Assembly: GCA_002794785.1 (NCBI GenBank)
Contig: NBBA01000002.1
Span: 2,046,001 to 2,110,000, forward strand
Direction of reading: 5' to 3'
Source: Coniferiporia sulphurascens
Lineage: Eukaryota > Basidiomycota > Agaricomycetes > Hymenochaetales > Hymenochaetaceae
Length of the DNA stretch: 64,000 nt
In this document: positions 22,825-34,995 of the stretch, in pieces
How positions within the stretch are numbered: the first letter of the stretch is position 1
Layout: each line of letters begins with the position of its first letter
Position numbers and translations under genes: made by a program
Notes under the pieces: generated by a model
What the model was told of the DNA's origin: nothing
Database searches by the model: none
The model's input: the letters and a program-made list of their open reading frames with translations, nothing else

Positions 22825-23560
22825 TAATCGAAACATTGATGTTTATTCTGTCTTTTCTGCACTTTCAACAATCTCTGGAATTATGGATCCCCTCATGGCG
22901 ACCTTACCTTGTACTTTCCTTCTTTTTGTCCCTGCTTTTCCCAAAGACGATTGCCAAATACTGCTGTAAGACTCAAGTTGTAACTGACCCGACCTTCTGC
23001 ATGTCGTACACTGTTCGCAGCCTCGCCCCGTCTATTCACTGTTGCGCTGCAAGAAAGACTCACTCAATGTTGTATCATCATGATGTATTAAAACCAAGTA
23101 CAAGTGGTAATAATGATCGCTTTTACGGCTGATCAAACTTATAGATGAGAGACTCGATGAATAGGCCGCCAGGATGAATATCCGGATCGCCGAGTGTCTC
23201 CCGACCCGCTAGCCTGCATCGGCGGGATTACAACCGACATGCGCTGCCGCGACGAGTTTGACGGTATAGAGGGAGCACGGTCACACAACACGACATGTCA
23301 GTATAATTTGTACACCAAGATTCGTTTCGGCGGCGTCCTAGCTCGGACCTGTATATCGTTGGAGAGATAGCCATGCTGTCTCCAATCAATCATATCGCCC
23401 TTTGGAAGTACGCGTATCCCGAGACATGTTTGTGCCAAATCCGATAACACGATGGAGTTAGGCACAAAGACATCCTGCATCGTCCGAGGGAAGTTCATCC
23501 CCTACCCCATTTCAAACGTAAAGATATGCGCTTTAAATGTGGCGCTACCGCAGTGTCAGG
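22825..23560. other. Spacer between convergent genes
   Basis: About 735 bp. The first 300 bp are T-rich and probably the 3' UTR of the plus-strand gene. The remainder holds only short frames on both strands, including one of 66 codons on the minus strand at 23298-23498. I see no family match. Confidence 0.45.
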
Positions 23561-25194
23561 CTAGCAACGCAGGCGCAGCCGGAATGCATTTTTACTGGTG
23601 CGCGACTGACGGTCCAAGTAATCCTCATAAAATCCGACAATAAACTCCTCTGCTTTGAAGCCGAAGCGGTTGTATAGCAGCTGTGGCAAGACAGGTAGTA
23701 TCAACGGGTTAGTGTTCTTGTTGCTGTTCGAGCGGCAAAGAATAGGGAAACACACCATGGCCGGGTTGTTGGCGGAGACGTGAAGGAGTATATCCCGCTT
23801 CGGGTTGCGAGTAATAAGCGTGTAAAGCATCTTGCTGTATTCAATAACGATTAACTAGACGTCGTTTAAGAAGGCAGAAGTACGTACGTTGCAATCTGCG
23901 AGCTTTCCCAACCCGCCCGAACGGCTAGATACGTGATATAGGTCTCTTCAGGAGAACTGAGGCACGCCGCACCAACGACCAAGCGTCTGTATGTTGCGAC
24001 GACTGTACACTGCTCCGGAGAGTATCGGAGGGAGTCGCTGACTAGAAATGGGTATCGACAAAGTTAACAAGACTCATACAGAAAGCGGTAAATAAAAACA
24101 ATACTCACCATCGATCCCGGGCCAAAACGTGCGCGAAAGTAGGTCATGTACTTGCGGGAGGTGTGTCTGACGGAGCGCCTGATAGTCAATTGGCGCTGAA
24201 GGCCTGCTTGCCTGCTCCCTCTCTGGACTAACCTAACTCAAAAGTCTGCAGCATATTTCAACCTATGAACTCACTGTGCGATTGCATGATGCTCGTGGAT
24301 ATCATCCATGAGGTCTATCCAAGGTGCTTGCGCCTCCCAGTCACGATGGAGATATCCAGGACGTTCGGGTGGTATGCTTGCATGACCGGCAATCCGAGCT
24401 GCCAGTGAACTTGAGTATGGCGTCGTGCCAATAGACACGAGTGCATCGATGACGGCTTTGTCCGGGGGAATAATCTTGGGTGGAGGTTCGGGGGCTTTAA
24501 GCGTCTCGGGCAGAAAAACAGCGAGACGAGGCGAGGCGAGCGAGTGTTTGCGTCTGTGCTGTGTACCGCCGTCAGCGAGCACGTACAGTGCCTTGAATAA
24601 ACTACGCTCTACCTCGTCAAGTTTGAGCTTTCTCATGAGTAAACAATCGAAGGGACATTTGTTAATCGAGGAAGGCGAGCTTTGTTGAAGCTGTAGTAAT
24701 AATGCCTTTGCCTCCGACACCGTGAGCGGACGGAGTTTTTGGCCCTAGTGTGCTCCTTTTTACCAGCTGCTTCTGACTGTCGTCCAGAAATGCTACTTAC
24801 CAGTTGGTTGACTTCAGCCTGGCTCCTAAGAAACGTTTCCCTTGCCTCAAGGAACGAAGTCAGTGGCTCCTGTATGACTTCCTCGAAGCTCTGCGGGCCC
24901 AGGTTCGCATTCAGCGCGGCCAAGGGTGTCCACATCCTCACTTCCGCCTCCGCATCGAAACCCGTGCTTCCTCTGCTTAACTCGCGTCCGGCACTCCCTT
25001 TCTTGCGTTTCGCTTTCTTGGTTTGCTGCACGATCCTTCTCTGCCAGCACCACAGTAGCGGCGGTGTGTTAGCGAGTTCAAAAAGCTGGGATTTCATGCA
25101 GCACGGTATTCACCTTTTTTGGGGAGTCTACATACTCGTCCTCGTCGCCATCCGATTCCGTCGAGTACGTATCAGACAGCTTTCGCTTAGCCAT
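23561..25194 (-). CDS. KAT14/CSRP2BP-like GNAT acetyltransferase
   Basis: Spliced from at least seven exons. The N-terminus (MAKRKLSDTYSTESDGDEDE, ATG 25192-25194) is acidic, then basic. A middle region has MWTPLAALNANLGPQSFEEV, LTSFLEARETFLRSQAEVNQ and LKLDEVERSLFKALYVLADG. The C-terminal GNAT domain reads PIDYQALRQTHLPQVHDLLS, RTFWPGID, VVATYRRLVVGAACLSSPEE and TYITYLAVRAGWESSQIAT. It continues MLYTLITRNPKRDILLHVSA, NNPAM, and after an intron LLYNRFGFKAEEFIVGFYED, YLDRQSRTSKNAFRLRLR. This order, especially FWPGID and the NNPA...YNRFGFK...DYLD...SKNAFRLRLR end, is that of vertebrate KAT14 (CSRP2BP). KAT14 is a scaffold/acetyltransferase of the ATAC complex. The acetyl-CoA site lies around GWESSQIAT. 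Partner subunits in this fungus are unknown. Confidence 0.85.
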
Positions 25195-25899
25195 GGGGAT
25201 GTTCGAGCATGTGTGTACTTTAAAGCATTCGAAAATAGTGCACCATACAGGTTTGGTACGCGTCGATCATGTGAAATCTGGCTGTCGCTATTATGAACGG
25301 CTTCGCCTTGCAAAATCTAATCATTGAACAACCGAAGCTGAATCTTAGATTTATTCTGAACCGCGAGGGAAGCTGTGCGATTATCTGGGACTTCTGTACC
25401 GTAAGTAAAAACGAAGGAGGTGAAATAAGAATGAAAACATTGATATAGGAAAGCCAGTAAATTTTATTGGATAAAAGTAACGTGAAAGTTGTGGAAAGCA
25501 TAAAAGCGGTTCGGCGAGGAAAACAGACGGAGGGCATAGGGCCATGCTGGGCCGGGATCGTGTCGTTCGGGGATAGATACATAATGGTACATTCTACATG
25601 TTGGCGTGCGCCCGTATTTGATCTTACACGGTGGATAACTTTGTTTCGCTAGCGACCACGAAGAGCTCCGGTATTTTTTTTTGCTGATGACGGGTAGGAA
25701 AGTTTGCGCCGCGATTATCTGTTGCAGTATGGCTCTGGAGAACTCGAGACATAAGATATAAACCATGAGTAGTTGACAGTATTAGGGCTCCGGTCAGCAA
25801 TGCGGACGATAGGGTAGACGACCCAGAACAAGGAAAATATGCGGGAAAGGGCAGGATTTGGGGCCCATGGCTGGAAAATTGCAGGAAGATGAGCCTGAG
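25195..25899. other. Spacer between KAT14-like and F-box genes
   Basis: About 700 bp containing the promoter of the KAT14-like gene and the 3' UTR of the F-box gene. Minus-strand frames of about 100-130 codons cross it but have no recognisable domain and overlap the F-box 3' end. No gene is called. Confidence 0.45.
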
Positions 25900-27194
25900 T
25901 CACCATGGCTTGCGCCGCACCCTGATCTTGCCGTCTTTCCTGTACACCCAGATATTCGTGCGGCGGCTCTTCATTTCCCGACCTTGACGTCCAAAGAACG
26001 ATCCCAGAGTGAGCATACGGAGCGACCTTAGCGTCTGTGCGAATGCGAGACCCGCCTGCAGCTCCGCAAGGCGTACGTTCACTGCGTGCCGTTCGAAGCA
26101 GAGCAAACACCACTCAGGGCCAAACGGCGGCTCCTCGCTCTCGACGAATTCCTGCGCGTGCTCGAGGTGCTCATAGAAAAGTTCTTCAGGTGAAAGGAAG
26201 AATCCGAGCTGAAGGTGCTCAAGGTTGGTGAGCGGTGAGAGGATACGTCTCAGCTTTATCTGTGAAGGTGATATCGATCTGAGCGGGATATATGCGCATA
26301 TATGCAGGTAACTGTACTTGCCGTCATATCCTGCACACTCGTGAAAACCTCGGGGATGGGAGAATGCCAAACGCAACTCGCACTTTCGTCGAAGCAGCTC
26401 CAGCAGCACGAAGGGTCAAGGCGGTCTATACAACTCAGTTCTAGGCTGCGCAGTAGGAGAAACTTGTCCGCGATCGCGCAAAGCATGCGCACGCTGACGT
26501 CCGGAAGGTCAGTAAAGCTAAGGTCAGTCAGCCCCGCAGGAAGTGCTTCGAGGAGCGGAAAGATAGTTCGTCGATGGTTGGAGATGGTTTCTGTGAGGAA
26601 GTTGACACGCACGGTGCGCAGCAGGTGGAAGGAGCGCAGTTTAATGGCTTCTGGGACAGCGAGTGCTTGGGCGGCGCCGCACAAGGTCCTAAAAAACGGT
26701 GACGTTACACAGACAGTCAGGCTCTGGTCAAGGATGTTTAAGGTAGAAGAATGTGCGCAGTTGACAAACCTGACCCATTTGGCGAGGTCCTTTATATTCG
26801 GCATTCCGCTTGACCAGCGCTTTGGGCAGTGTATATTTAGATGAGTACAGACACAGCGGAGAGCAATCTGACGGAAGGCATATGATGCAGAGGCAAACCC
26901 GGAGACGGAGGGAAAGGAACATTCAGGTTTGTAAGCATAGGAGACAATAATCTCAAGTAGTTCAGCAGGCAGCAGACAGTTCTGTCCAAGACTCAGTCAT
27001 CCATCACTTGTAAGGATGAGCGAGCTACGACGTACAGTATAGACAGCAGAGGACTTTGAAGGTCTAGGACTGGCATAGCATTTCGAGTCGCAGGCAGATG
27101 AGTGACGAGAAAGCGAAGGGGTCGTTGAAGTCGGTACTGGCATAAGGTAGAATAAATATGAGGATGAGGAACAACCTGAAGCAGTGTCGATCAT
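25900..27194 (-). CDS. F-box-like protein with C-terminal leucine-rich region
   Basis: Exon 1 starts at ATG 27192-27194 (MIDTASGCSSSS). It joins through GTACGT...TTGGACAG to NCLLPAELLEIIVSYAYK, an F-box core (LPxELLxxI). SASYAFRQIALRCVCTHLNI follows, then repeated hydrophobic/Leu segments such as LRTVRVNFLTETISNHRRTI, LPAGLTDLSFTDLPDVSVRM and KFLLLRSLELSCIDRLDP. After a further intron near 26280-26340 comes ILSPLTNLEHLQLGFFLSPE. The stop is at 25900. The architecture is that of the large F-box family of agaricomycetes, probable substrate adaptors of SCF ubiquitin ligases. The substrate is unknown. The F-box is short and divergent, so SKP1 binding is inferred. Confidence 0.72.
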
Positions 27195-27401
27195 CGACTC
27201 GACGCGTTTCGCGCGTGTTAAAACTCCGCTGCCTCGAGCCAAAGCCTACGTATTAAGTAACTTTTGTTATTAGATGTCAAAAATGAGACGGATTTAGATT
27301 TCTACTACTACTGCTGGACCATAGATACTACAAGGAAGAAAAATAGCAAGAAAATAAATTTACAAGAAAGCAGGAAAGAGGGAACAAACGCAAACGGTAC
27401 C

Positions 27402-28408
27402 TCAACTCTCATCGCTTACGCTACGCACATCGAGCAGCCTCGCAGCCCGTGAAAGGAGCGACCCAGTAGTCTGTGGGTAAGTGTCCCCATCTCTTGGGAC
27501 CGCAAGAAGGAGGAGAACAGCTATGAATACCGCCATGAACCGGAGCAACCCTCCGGACGAGTCCGCCCACGTCTCTTTTGTGTTTACCGACCGCACGCGA
27601 GGCTCAAACACATCGTCGTGGTGCACAAGGGTATCCGTCGGAGATAGCCCGGGTGTCGACGACGCGTCCGCGTCGTCAACAGGGATTGAGAGCATTGGAG
27701 GTTCAGTAAGCCACTCTTCCCCGCGCGTGAACATGCCACGATCTGGGAACACCTCCACAATGTCTGCAAAGAAGCCTTCGACACTCAAAGTATAGCGGCG
27801 CCATATCCTTTTCTCCCTTCTGCTGCCATTCCCGGGCTTTTCGTATGTGTCTGGGTTGTCGCCATCGTCATCAACGAGTCCTGCTTCAAGTAGCTCAAAC
27901 GCAGGTACAACGCCCATTTTTCGGAATATCTGCCCGATGGCGTAACCTTCTTGTAAGAACAGCTGCGCACAAAGAGGGGATGTAATCGTCACGGAGCTCG
28001 TCGCTACGCAAACAGTGCGGCCGTTGCACACGAGGTGGACCTGTCGCTTTTGAATGGCAGGCGAGGCAGGCGACGGCGCGAGGGCCAGGGACATTGAAGA
28101 CGGTACGGTTTGGGCAAATATACGATTGATGGTAATAGGACGGGCGAAGAAGGCACTATGAAATAAGTCTCAGCCGAGAGCTAGCAAAGCGCCCGGTGAG
28201 TATAGGCCCATACCTTAGTATTCGCTGCAGGTCACCATGGGCTGAGAGCATTATTCTCTCTAATGGTGTAACACCTTTAGGCCAGGAAAACTAAAACAAA
28301 CGATACACAAGCTAGTTAATAACCGCTAGCGCACACGCGCCAGACAGCGCCAGCAATACTCACCTCTACGCTCGTCACGGTAGCATCGTAACTGTCGACG
28401 GACGGCAT
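27402..28408 (-). CDS. Conserved fungal protein, possibly chorismate-lyase/UbiC-associated fold, with C-terminal membrane anchor
   Basis: Three exons. MPSVDSYDATVTSVE (ATG 28406-28408) is joined through GTGAGT...TTTTAG to FSWPKGVTPLERIMLSAHGD and LQRILS, then through GTATGG...TCATAG to AFFARPITINRIFAQ. The rest is one exon: KRQVHLVCNGRTVCVATSSV, TITSPLCAQLFLQEGYAIGQ, IFRKMGVVPAFELLEAGLVD, an aromatic RRYTLSVEGFFADIVEVFPD, an acidic linker, and a hydrophobic segment GGLLRFMAVFIAVLLLLAVP near the end. The pattern GDLQRxLSA...R.V.L...V..A.S.V.I resembles the UbiC/chorismate pyruvate-lyase-like fold found in some basidiomycete hypothetical proteins. That assignment is tentative and catalysis is not implied. 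The tail anchor suggests an ER or mitochondrial outer-membrane location. Confidence 0.6.
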
Positions 28409-29059
28409 TTTCGTGTAGTCGTCGTGATCGTGGTCGTCAAACCCTCCGTTTGTTTGTCGACACGTCAGTCAAGAGTGGTGACGGACGCGGGTAGTAAGAA
28501 GGCTGAGGAGAGAGTGCAGAAAGGGGGCGCGAAGGTCTGGTGAAATATAGCATCGTGCCATTCCGGCGGTGCCGAAATCAGATGATTTGACCGCCCGCCT
28601 GTTGGTCATCAACTCCAATGCGCCCCCGAAGTACCCCGCGTCCAGATTTGGGTCTACCTAGGCATTGAGTCAGCGTCCGCCGGGGGCACTTGCAGGTAAT
28701 ATTCATGTACATACTTACATGTAGCTGAAAAGAAAGCTTTCTGAGACAAATGCGAGTTGCGTGCGGAAGGCGTATAAATTGAACGAACGCGAAGAAGAGC
28801 GAGTCTCGGATCAATAGCAATTAATGTGGTACTATACCTGGCTGAGAGCAGGCTTCGATCGATCGATGGGTCGGCGCTTTGTCACCGCTTTCACGAGCCC
28901 CTTCCTCCCTCTCGCACCGGTACCACTTGCAATAGATGAAGCAATTTATATATAGATAAAATATTACTTAGAAAATATACCACAGCCAATCTAAAAATCG
29001 AGCAGCCCATTACATTGTCCATCTGTCCTGAGACAGGCGCTAATATTATTTCAGCATTA
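28409..29059. promoter_or_regulatory. Promoter region of the UbiC-like gene and SIR2 3' flank
   Basis: About 650 bp between the SIR2 stop and the start of the downstream gene, both on the minus strand. TATA-like stretches lie near 28946-28958 and 28768-28775. Exon-like minus-strand segments here lack an ATG and a consistent frame, so no gene is called. Confidence 0.45.
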
Positions 29060-31618
29060 TCACCCAGCCTTCGCTCGCTTTGCAGTCTGCTTCTTCACTG
29101 GCTTCTCCGACTCCGAGTCTGCATCCTCGCTATCCGACGTCCATTCCCATTCGCAAGGAGTTTTCTTAGCGAGTAGGTCCGCAACGTACCTCCCCCCTTC
29201 CGCCCCATCAAACACGATGACGCCACTTGCGGTTTTTCGGCACGATCAATACTGCATGGGTTTGAGGTTTTAAAAAAACCGGCTTACCTGTCTCCCAGCT
29301 TCCGACGCTCGGTCCTTTTCCTTTTCTTTGGCCTCCCTGGAGCCGAAGCGGGGACATTCGGAGCTGTGGGTGAGATATCCCATCCGAGCTTTCCTGCGAG
29401 GTACTCGATGATGACATCTGCATCACCGAGAAGCTGGCACTGTTCCTCGTTAGCATGAAAGCGCACTTTGTCAAAAAGATACGCACGTCTGCACTGATAT
29501 GTGTAAGGGGTGTCTTGTTTATCACGAACTGTGGAGACAATCACAAATCTGGTGCTTTTTGGATAAATAGGGTTGACTCACTACAGGGACAGTATGAGGT
29601 ATGTGCGCTGTGGTAGTGGAACGGTGAGACGTCTATGGGACGCGAGATTAAAGAGCAAGGATAACGCACACAAAATCTCCGAAACTGGTCTGACTTTGAG
29701 AGAAGTGCCAATAATGAGCAGCAAATCTACGGTCTTTATGTCTTCGAAAATCTTTCTATCGAATTCGTTCGAGAGCTTCTCTCCAAAGAAAGTGATATCG
29801 GGCTTGATGCGAAAGGTCACGGAGCAAGCCAGGTTTAAAATTGACAACGACAAACCTTCATGATTCCACTTGGAAGAGGAGCTGCCGGCTCTTCCGGTTC
29901 TTCGCTCTCCCATCCATCATTTCGCTTCTTCTTTTTCTTTTTCCTTATCTTTTTCGGTTTGACAATATCGTGGTTGATGACATTACAGAAGGTGCACAAA
30001 GGTATGCGCTGGGCGAGTAGGTCGTCTTTTATACTATTCCCCGAGACCCGGGAGCGGCAATTTATACAAGATGCCGTAGCAAACGAACCGTGGCACTGCA
30101 GGACGTTTTTGATGCCGGCCTTCGTCTCTAACGTATCAATATTTTGGGTATAGTTCTTTCGTAGAGTTTGGTTAGCCTTAAATTATGCTACACAGTAAAA
30201 AAGAGGATTGCATACTCTCAAAAGCTATGAAGAAAATGATGAGTAATCACATTTTCTTAATATAAATTGAGGCTAGCATTGCACCTTTCCTTTGTCTTCC
30301 ATAGCTTTGATGAAGCGGTGGCAGGGAGAAGGAGTAAAATTAGAAGGGTATATCTTACTTTTACAAGTTGAAGGTCAGTTAAAAAGTGCACGACTACGAT
30401 CATTAAGGATGACTTACTGCGCAAAAGAGCTAAAGATAACTCTGATAAGCCCAGTAAAGAGCATCTCGCAAATTGATGTGATTGAACTCACTAAAACACT
30501 GCGAACGTAAAACATGAATGAGGCTCGCAATTGGATAAGTAGATAGGAAACCACTATACCGGCAGGGTTACTCTTGAAATAATTTATGTCAAACCTGAAA
30601 GCCATGTCACATTAGGACGTCCCTATAGCGATATATTTTTCAAGGACTCACATCTGCTGAGGATCATCAAGATCATACACACCACTGCAAAACAGCTGGG
30701 CATATAAGCCGTTGCGAGAGCGGAAATCCGGAATGCCGCATGAAACGCCTTACAAGCAATATGTTATCATGTTCTGAATAAGCGGGTTTTAATGGTATGC
30801 ACTTATTCCTGCTCCTGTAAGGACCATTATCCGACTTGACTGCTTAATTTCCTTTACGACATCGCCGAGATCACATGGTTCCGTATATGCTCCACTGCGT
30901 TGACGCATGCTGTATTTGATAGATAAAGTAACTATCGAGCACAAGGGTTTTTGTATATGCCACAAACTTGCGAACGAGTGCAGCTTTCAGCAACGGCAGT
31001 AAGCTCAAGTCATCTAGGTTCCGTCGTTCCTTGGACTACGATATGATATTACTGTGTCAGATATCGTCACGGTTTTCATATCAGCACGTACAAGGATAAC
31101 GCCGAAGGCAAACAAGAGCTTCTCCAAAGACTCGCGTCGCTTTACGACATACTCCTTAAGCCATTCTTCCATTCCTAACTCACCGTGATTGGATTTCAAG
31201 GCTTCGTATGACAGATAGGTGCGGTTTACCTTTAGATTTTAAAGAATATCTCATAAGGAGTAGCTCTTCTTCTGTCCACCACGAACGAGCTTCAAGGAGT
31301 GATGTCAACTGAAAGTCATAAATATGTGCATACAAAATTGTAAGTACCTATTTCATAGTAAGACTTGACCTCCTCCGGATCATCATAGTCAAGGTCGAGC
31401 GTTGGTGAGTCCGGGAGGTTGAAATCCGCGTCAGCGGAATCAGAATCCCAGAGAAAGGAACCGAGCGAGTCCTCAATCTCACTGTCGACATCAACAGTCA
31501 GGTCGAAGTTGTCTTCCGTGATCAGAAATTTAGCCTTTGCATCATCGACAAGCCTAGGGACTGCGCCAGCGGAGTCTCCGGCACGAAGGGACGCAGGTGC
31601 TACGACAACTGCGGACAT
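29060..31618 (-). CDS. SIR2: SIR2-family NAD-dependent histone deacetylase
   Basis: Many short exons. The start [14 protein letters not shown] (ATG 31616-31618) leads an acidic N-terminus. Then comes the helical segment [20 protein letters not shown] typical of Sir2/Hst1. The catalytic core reads [20 protein letters not shown] with [16 protein letters not shown] across an intron. It continues [28 protein letters not shown] (three exons), [36 protein letters not shown] and [11 protein letters not shown] with a partner CTFC pair for zinc. After a lysine-rich insert come [29 protein letters not shown] and [20 protein letters not shown]. The Gly-Ala-Gly, Asn-Ile-Asp and catalytic His (QCHG) are all present. 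It should deacetylate H4K16 and related sites in silent chromatin. The tail after the catalytic domain is basic with an acidic stretch. The frame is intact if all introns are spliced. Confidence 0.9.
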
Positions 31619-32019
31619 ACGCAGAACTGGTGGTGGTCCAGGTTCAAGAGATATACCTTATTACAACTCGCGATCTTGGAATCGCTCCAATTTCCTCTTT
31701 GGAACACTCGGTTGGGCGAACCGAACAGTGCTTATAATCTCATTAATGATGACACAGGAAGTACTGCGGATTCCAAGTGCTTTCATACATTCCCCAGTAC
31801 ATACATTTGAATAGTAAACATGAAATAGGTGTGCGCCAAACTGCTTGCGAATAGAAAGTGGGGATACAGAAAGTGAAACAAACAAGAAATAAGTAGTGTC
31901 GTGACTTGCAGCCAGCCAGAGAGAAGACTGGTCAAACAAGATCCGTCCGACGGCCCCTAATTATAAAACAACAGAAGTCCGTGGGCAAGAAACGATTAGG
32001 CGGGAAATTCCCCATGGCC
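31619..32019. promoter_or_regulatory. SIR2 upstream region
   Basis: About 400 bp between the DUF2015 gene end and the SIR2 start (same strand). It presumably holds the SIR2 promoter. A 92-codon minus-strand frame crosses it without any domain signature. Confidence 0.4.
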
Positions 32020-32740
32020 TCAGAGCCGTGTGATGGCCTTCGAGTCCAATGGCATGCCTGGAGTTGCGGAAAACACATCAGTCCGGACCCGAGCAGGAAG
32101 AACTAAACGCATACCAGAGGGGTCAATACCATTCTCTGCCAGAATTCGATTGTGCCTGATCAACCTAGCCTGGTCAAAGCTGGAAGACGGGACGATCGTC
32201 AGAACAACATTCATAGATAATACATCCATAATACGAAGAACTCACTTCACACGCTCCCTCCGCATGATCTCTTGAACCTCATGAACGCCACGCTCATCGA
32301 GACCCATACGTGAGTCGCCGTCTCTGATGTTCGACTCGATGTCAAAGGAGGCACTGCTAAGCCCTTGGCTGGCCTGTTCGGAAAATGCCGAGAGGGGCGC
32401 ATAGTTGGCGAGGCGGGGGAACATTGAGCGAACGCGCTGTGGTAGGTGAGGGACAACAGCGCGTCTGTAATAAAACGCCACTAGTGATAACGAGACAAGA
32501 GGTCAAATTAGTAAGTATGATCTATTGGACCCCGGTCGGAAAGGCAGAGAACGGCTATGGGGAGCTACGCGAAGAACAAGGAGGCTCACAGAGGACAAGG
32601 AGGGAGGTGAATGCAAGAAAAGACAAGATGAAAAGCATGTCTGGCACAAGCGCGAAGGGGAAGCTGATGGAAGCAACGGTTGTCGTAGAGCGGCAGGAGG
32701 AGTTCAGTTCTTTACGAACGCATACTTACATGGCGTTCAT
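32020..32740 (-). CDS. DUF2015 family protein
   Basis: A short first exon (ATG 32738-32740, MNA) joins across a long intron (GTAAGT...ATTACAG, about 260 bp) to IRAVVPHLPQRVRSMFPRLA, then SQGLSSASFDIESNIRDGDS and RMGLDERGVHEVQEIMRRER. A second intron near 32225-32245 leads to VKFDQARLIRHNRILAENGI. A third leads to PLDSKAITRL and the stop at 32020. GLSSxxFDLxxNIxxGDSRxGLDE...IMRRxxVxFDxAR...NGIxxxGxPxDxKA is the hallmark of the fungal DUF2015 family. These are roughly 110-residue proteins of unknown function, often with an N-terminal hydrophobic segment. That segment is weak here, so the first exon is uncertain. Confidence 0.75.
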
Positions 32741-32917
32741 AACCCCGTGGCCTGTGGGCGATGACGGATGGCGATGTCCGTGCGAACTTATTTCCAATTA
32801 TAATTCGTGTGTGTCGCGATGCCTTACGAGCCAAGCCAATATTCCGCCCGGCGAGCAAGGCTGCACTCTTTCGTTGCTCATCGTCTTTCCTCTTTTTAAT
32901 AGACGTGAATAGAAACC

Positions 32918-34995
32918 ATGGGGGACTCGTCCCACAAAGGGCCTGACTTACAAGAAACTTTAGAGGTGAAGGCACTTCTAACCATATACTGCCCGACCAA
33001 TTTCGCTAATGTCTCAACAATCGGCCTCAAGGCCGAGTTTTGCCCTCCACTAGAAACCACATTAGTCGCCGCGTTCCTAGCAGACTTTTTCGCAGACAGC
33101 AGCGGCGTGCCCGCACACGAAGCACTGCAAACTCTCCGCGATCACCTTGGCCTCCTTGCCGCGAGCGCTGCTGCTGATCAAGACGATCTCGCAAGTAACT
33201 TCGTCGATCTCCAGCCCTTTGCGCAGTCGACTGCTACGGATGATAGTCGTGACTCGGACAGCGTGTTCGACAACTTTGGCGAGGCTAGCTCCAGCTCGGG
33301 CTCCTCGGCACCCCCTCATGGCTGGACATCTCCTGCACAGCTGAATTCTGCCCTTGCTTTCCTACGAGCATCGTTCCCACATCTACCTGCGCTTGCACTA
33401 AAAGAAAGGCTTGAAAATGAGCAGCTATTCGGCGAAATGGATATGGAGAGAATCGTGGGGGAGTTGTTGACCGAGGATTACTTGAAGGAGCTGGAGGAAC
33501 GCGGCCTCGAAGATGACGAGACACTCGAAGAGGAGGTTGAGAAGTGGCAGACTGTTTCGAGGAAGTCCCAGTCAACTAAAGCGAAAGCACCACTTGCTGT
33601 AGCCGGGGGCAAGAAAAAGAAGGCGAAGGGGCGGACCATTGCGGTGAACGATGTGCGACAGAAACAGCATCTACGCCCTGTTGCACAGGCTTTTCGAGTC
33701 CGTACTGCCGGAGACCCCTGGAATCAGATCGTCTCTATCGCGACTTATCTCGAGTCTTTGTTACTGCGACCAGCTTCTTTCTTTCTATCGTATTTCCACA
33801 AACCCGATTATGCGACACCTTCTGGCGCGCTCCGTGCTGCTCTCGACTCTATTCACAAACAGGACAAAGCCCCGGGAGACGAAGAGGACCAATCCCTAGC
33901 CCTTCTGACTCTTCTGGACTTCATTCGTGCTTCTCCAGACTATAACTTTGATAGTCTCGATTCCGAAGCTCGTGCCTTTCTCATCTCCGACGCTGAGCTC
34001 TCACTGGCTGCAACCGGTGGTTCGCCAGACGTGGCGTTCGATATCGTAAAACTCCTGCACGAGATGGAAGTAGACAACGACGGTATGCAAGAGATGGGCG
34101 TGTATCACTCGCCCACGTCTCCGCTTTCCGCTCTCATTCCGGTAATAACCTCAAATGGCAATTTAAAGAATTCCTCCGAAATTAGTTCCACAACATGGAT
34201 GAGCATTCCGGAGTCCCCCGCATCGTCCAGCACGACGGCGTTTACACCTCCCGCGACTGTCCCAAGACCCCGGCCGCCGCCCGCGCCAAACCAGAACACA
34301 TGGCAGGTAGTCAAGCCCGCTCGCCCGAAAGCACCGACCATAGACCCACTTGCCGAGTTCATCCCATCCTATAACCGTAACAACGTTCCGCGGCGTAAAG
34401 CGCAGTCAGCAGGAAACTCCGGAACATCGACAAGTACAAAGGCCGTGCGTAGGGCGGGGGCGTTGAGCGACTACAAGGGCCGCATCGACGCGTGCCGCGC
34501 GCGTCGTAACGAGGCGCTGCGCACGGCGAGCCGGCACTGGGCGGGTGGCAGTGCGCGGACGCGCGGTGGAGAAGTCGCGTTGTTCTACGCGCTGGAAGCG
34601 CAGCGACACCAGGCAGAGGCGCGCCGACTGCAGCTTGACGCTGCGCGGGAGCTTGTCGAGGGGAAACGGTACGATTCCACATATTATCTCGCGTTACTTG
34701 GTGTGTTAGAGACTGAACCCGCCATGACGCCAGGTTTACGACGGCGAACCACGACACGATTGATTTGCACTACTGTACTGTTGCAGAGGCGCTTGCGCTA
34801 GTACGGGAAGTGCTGGATGAAGGGTGGGCATCGCCAGCACGGCCTTTGCAAGTTATCACAGGCCGCGGCACCCATTCAACAGGCGGAGTCGCCGTGCTCG
34901 GTCCTGCACTCAAAAACACGCTAGAGCGCGACGGCTGGAGCGTCGGGAAACTAGGTGAAGTCGGGCTCGTTGTAATAGGCCAGGCATCTCGGTAG
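32918..34995 (+). CDS. CUE2: CUE2-like endonuclease of no-go decay: CUE, DUF1771 and SMR domains
   Basis: Exons 32918-34668 and 34734-34995. An N-terminal segment may be a ubiquitin-binding helical region. A CUE-type domain lies at ALAFLRASFPHLPALALKER and MERIVGELLTEDYLKELEER. A long linker is Pro/Ser-rich. DUF1771 is clear at RIDACRARRNEALRTASRHW and ALFYALEAQRHQAEARRLQL. After the intron the SMR domain gives TIDLHYCTVAEALALVREVL and PLQVITGRGTHSTGG, that is, the DLH and GRG-HS motifs. It ends VGLVVIGQASR. Yeast Cue2 cleaves mRNA in the A site of stalled, collided ribosomes; human N4BP2 is related. The intron is needed to join DUF1771 to SMR, because the unspliced frame would stop 43 codons later. 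The catalytic His and the G-G pattern are intact. Confidence 0.87.

Noticed and set aside
28440..28960. Exon-like minus-strand segments (e.g. KGLVKAVTKRRPIDRSKPAL)
   Set aside because: No start codon and no consistent frame across introns; treated as promoter region.
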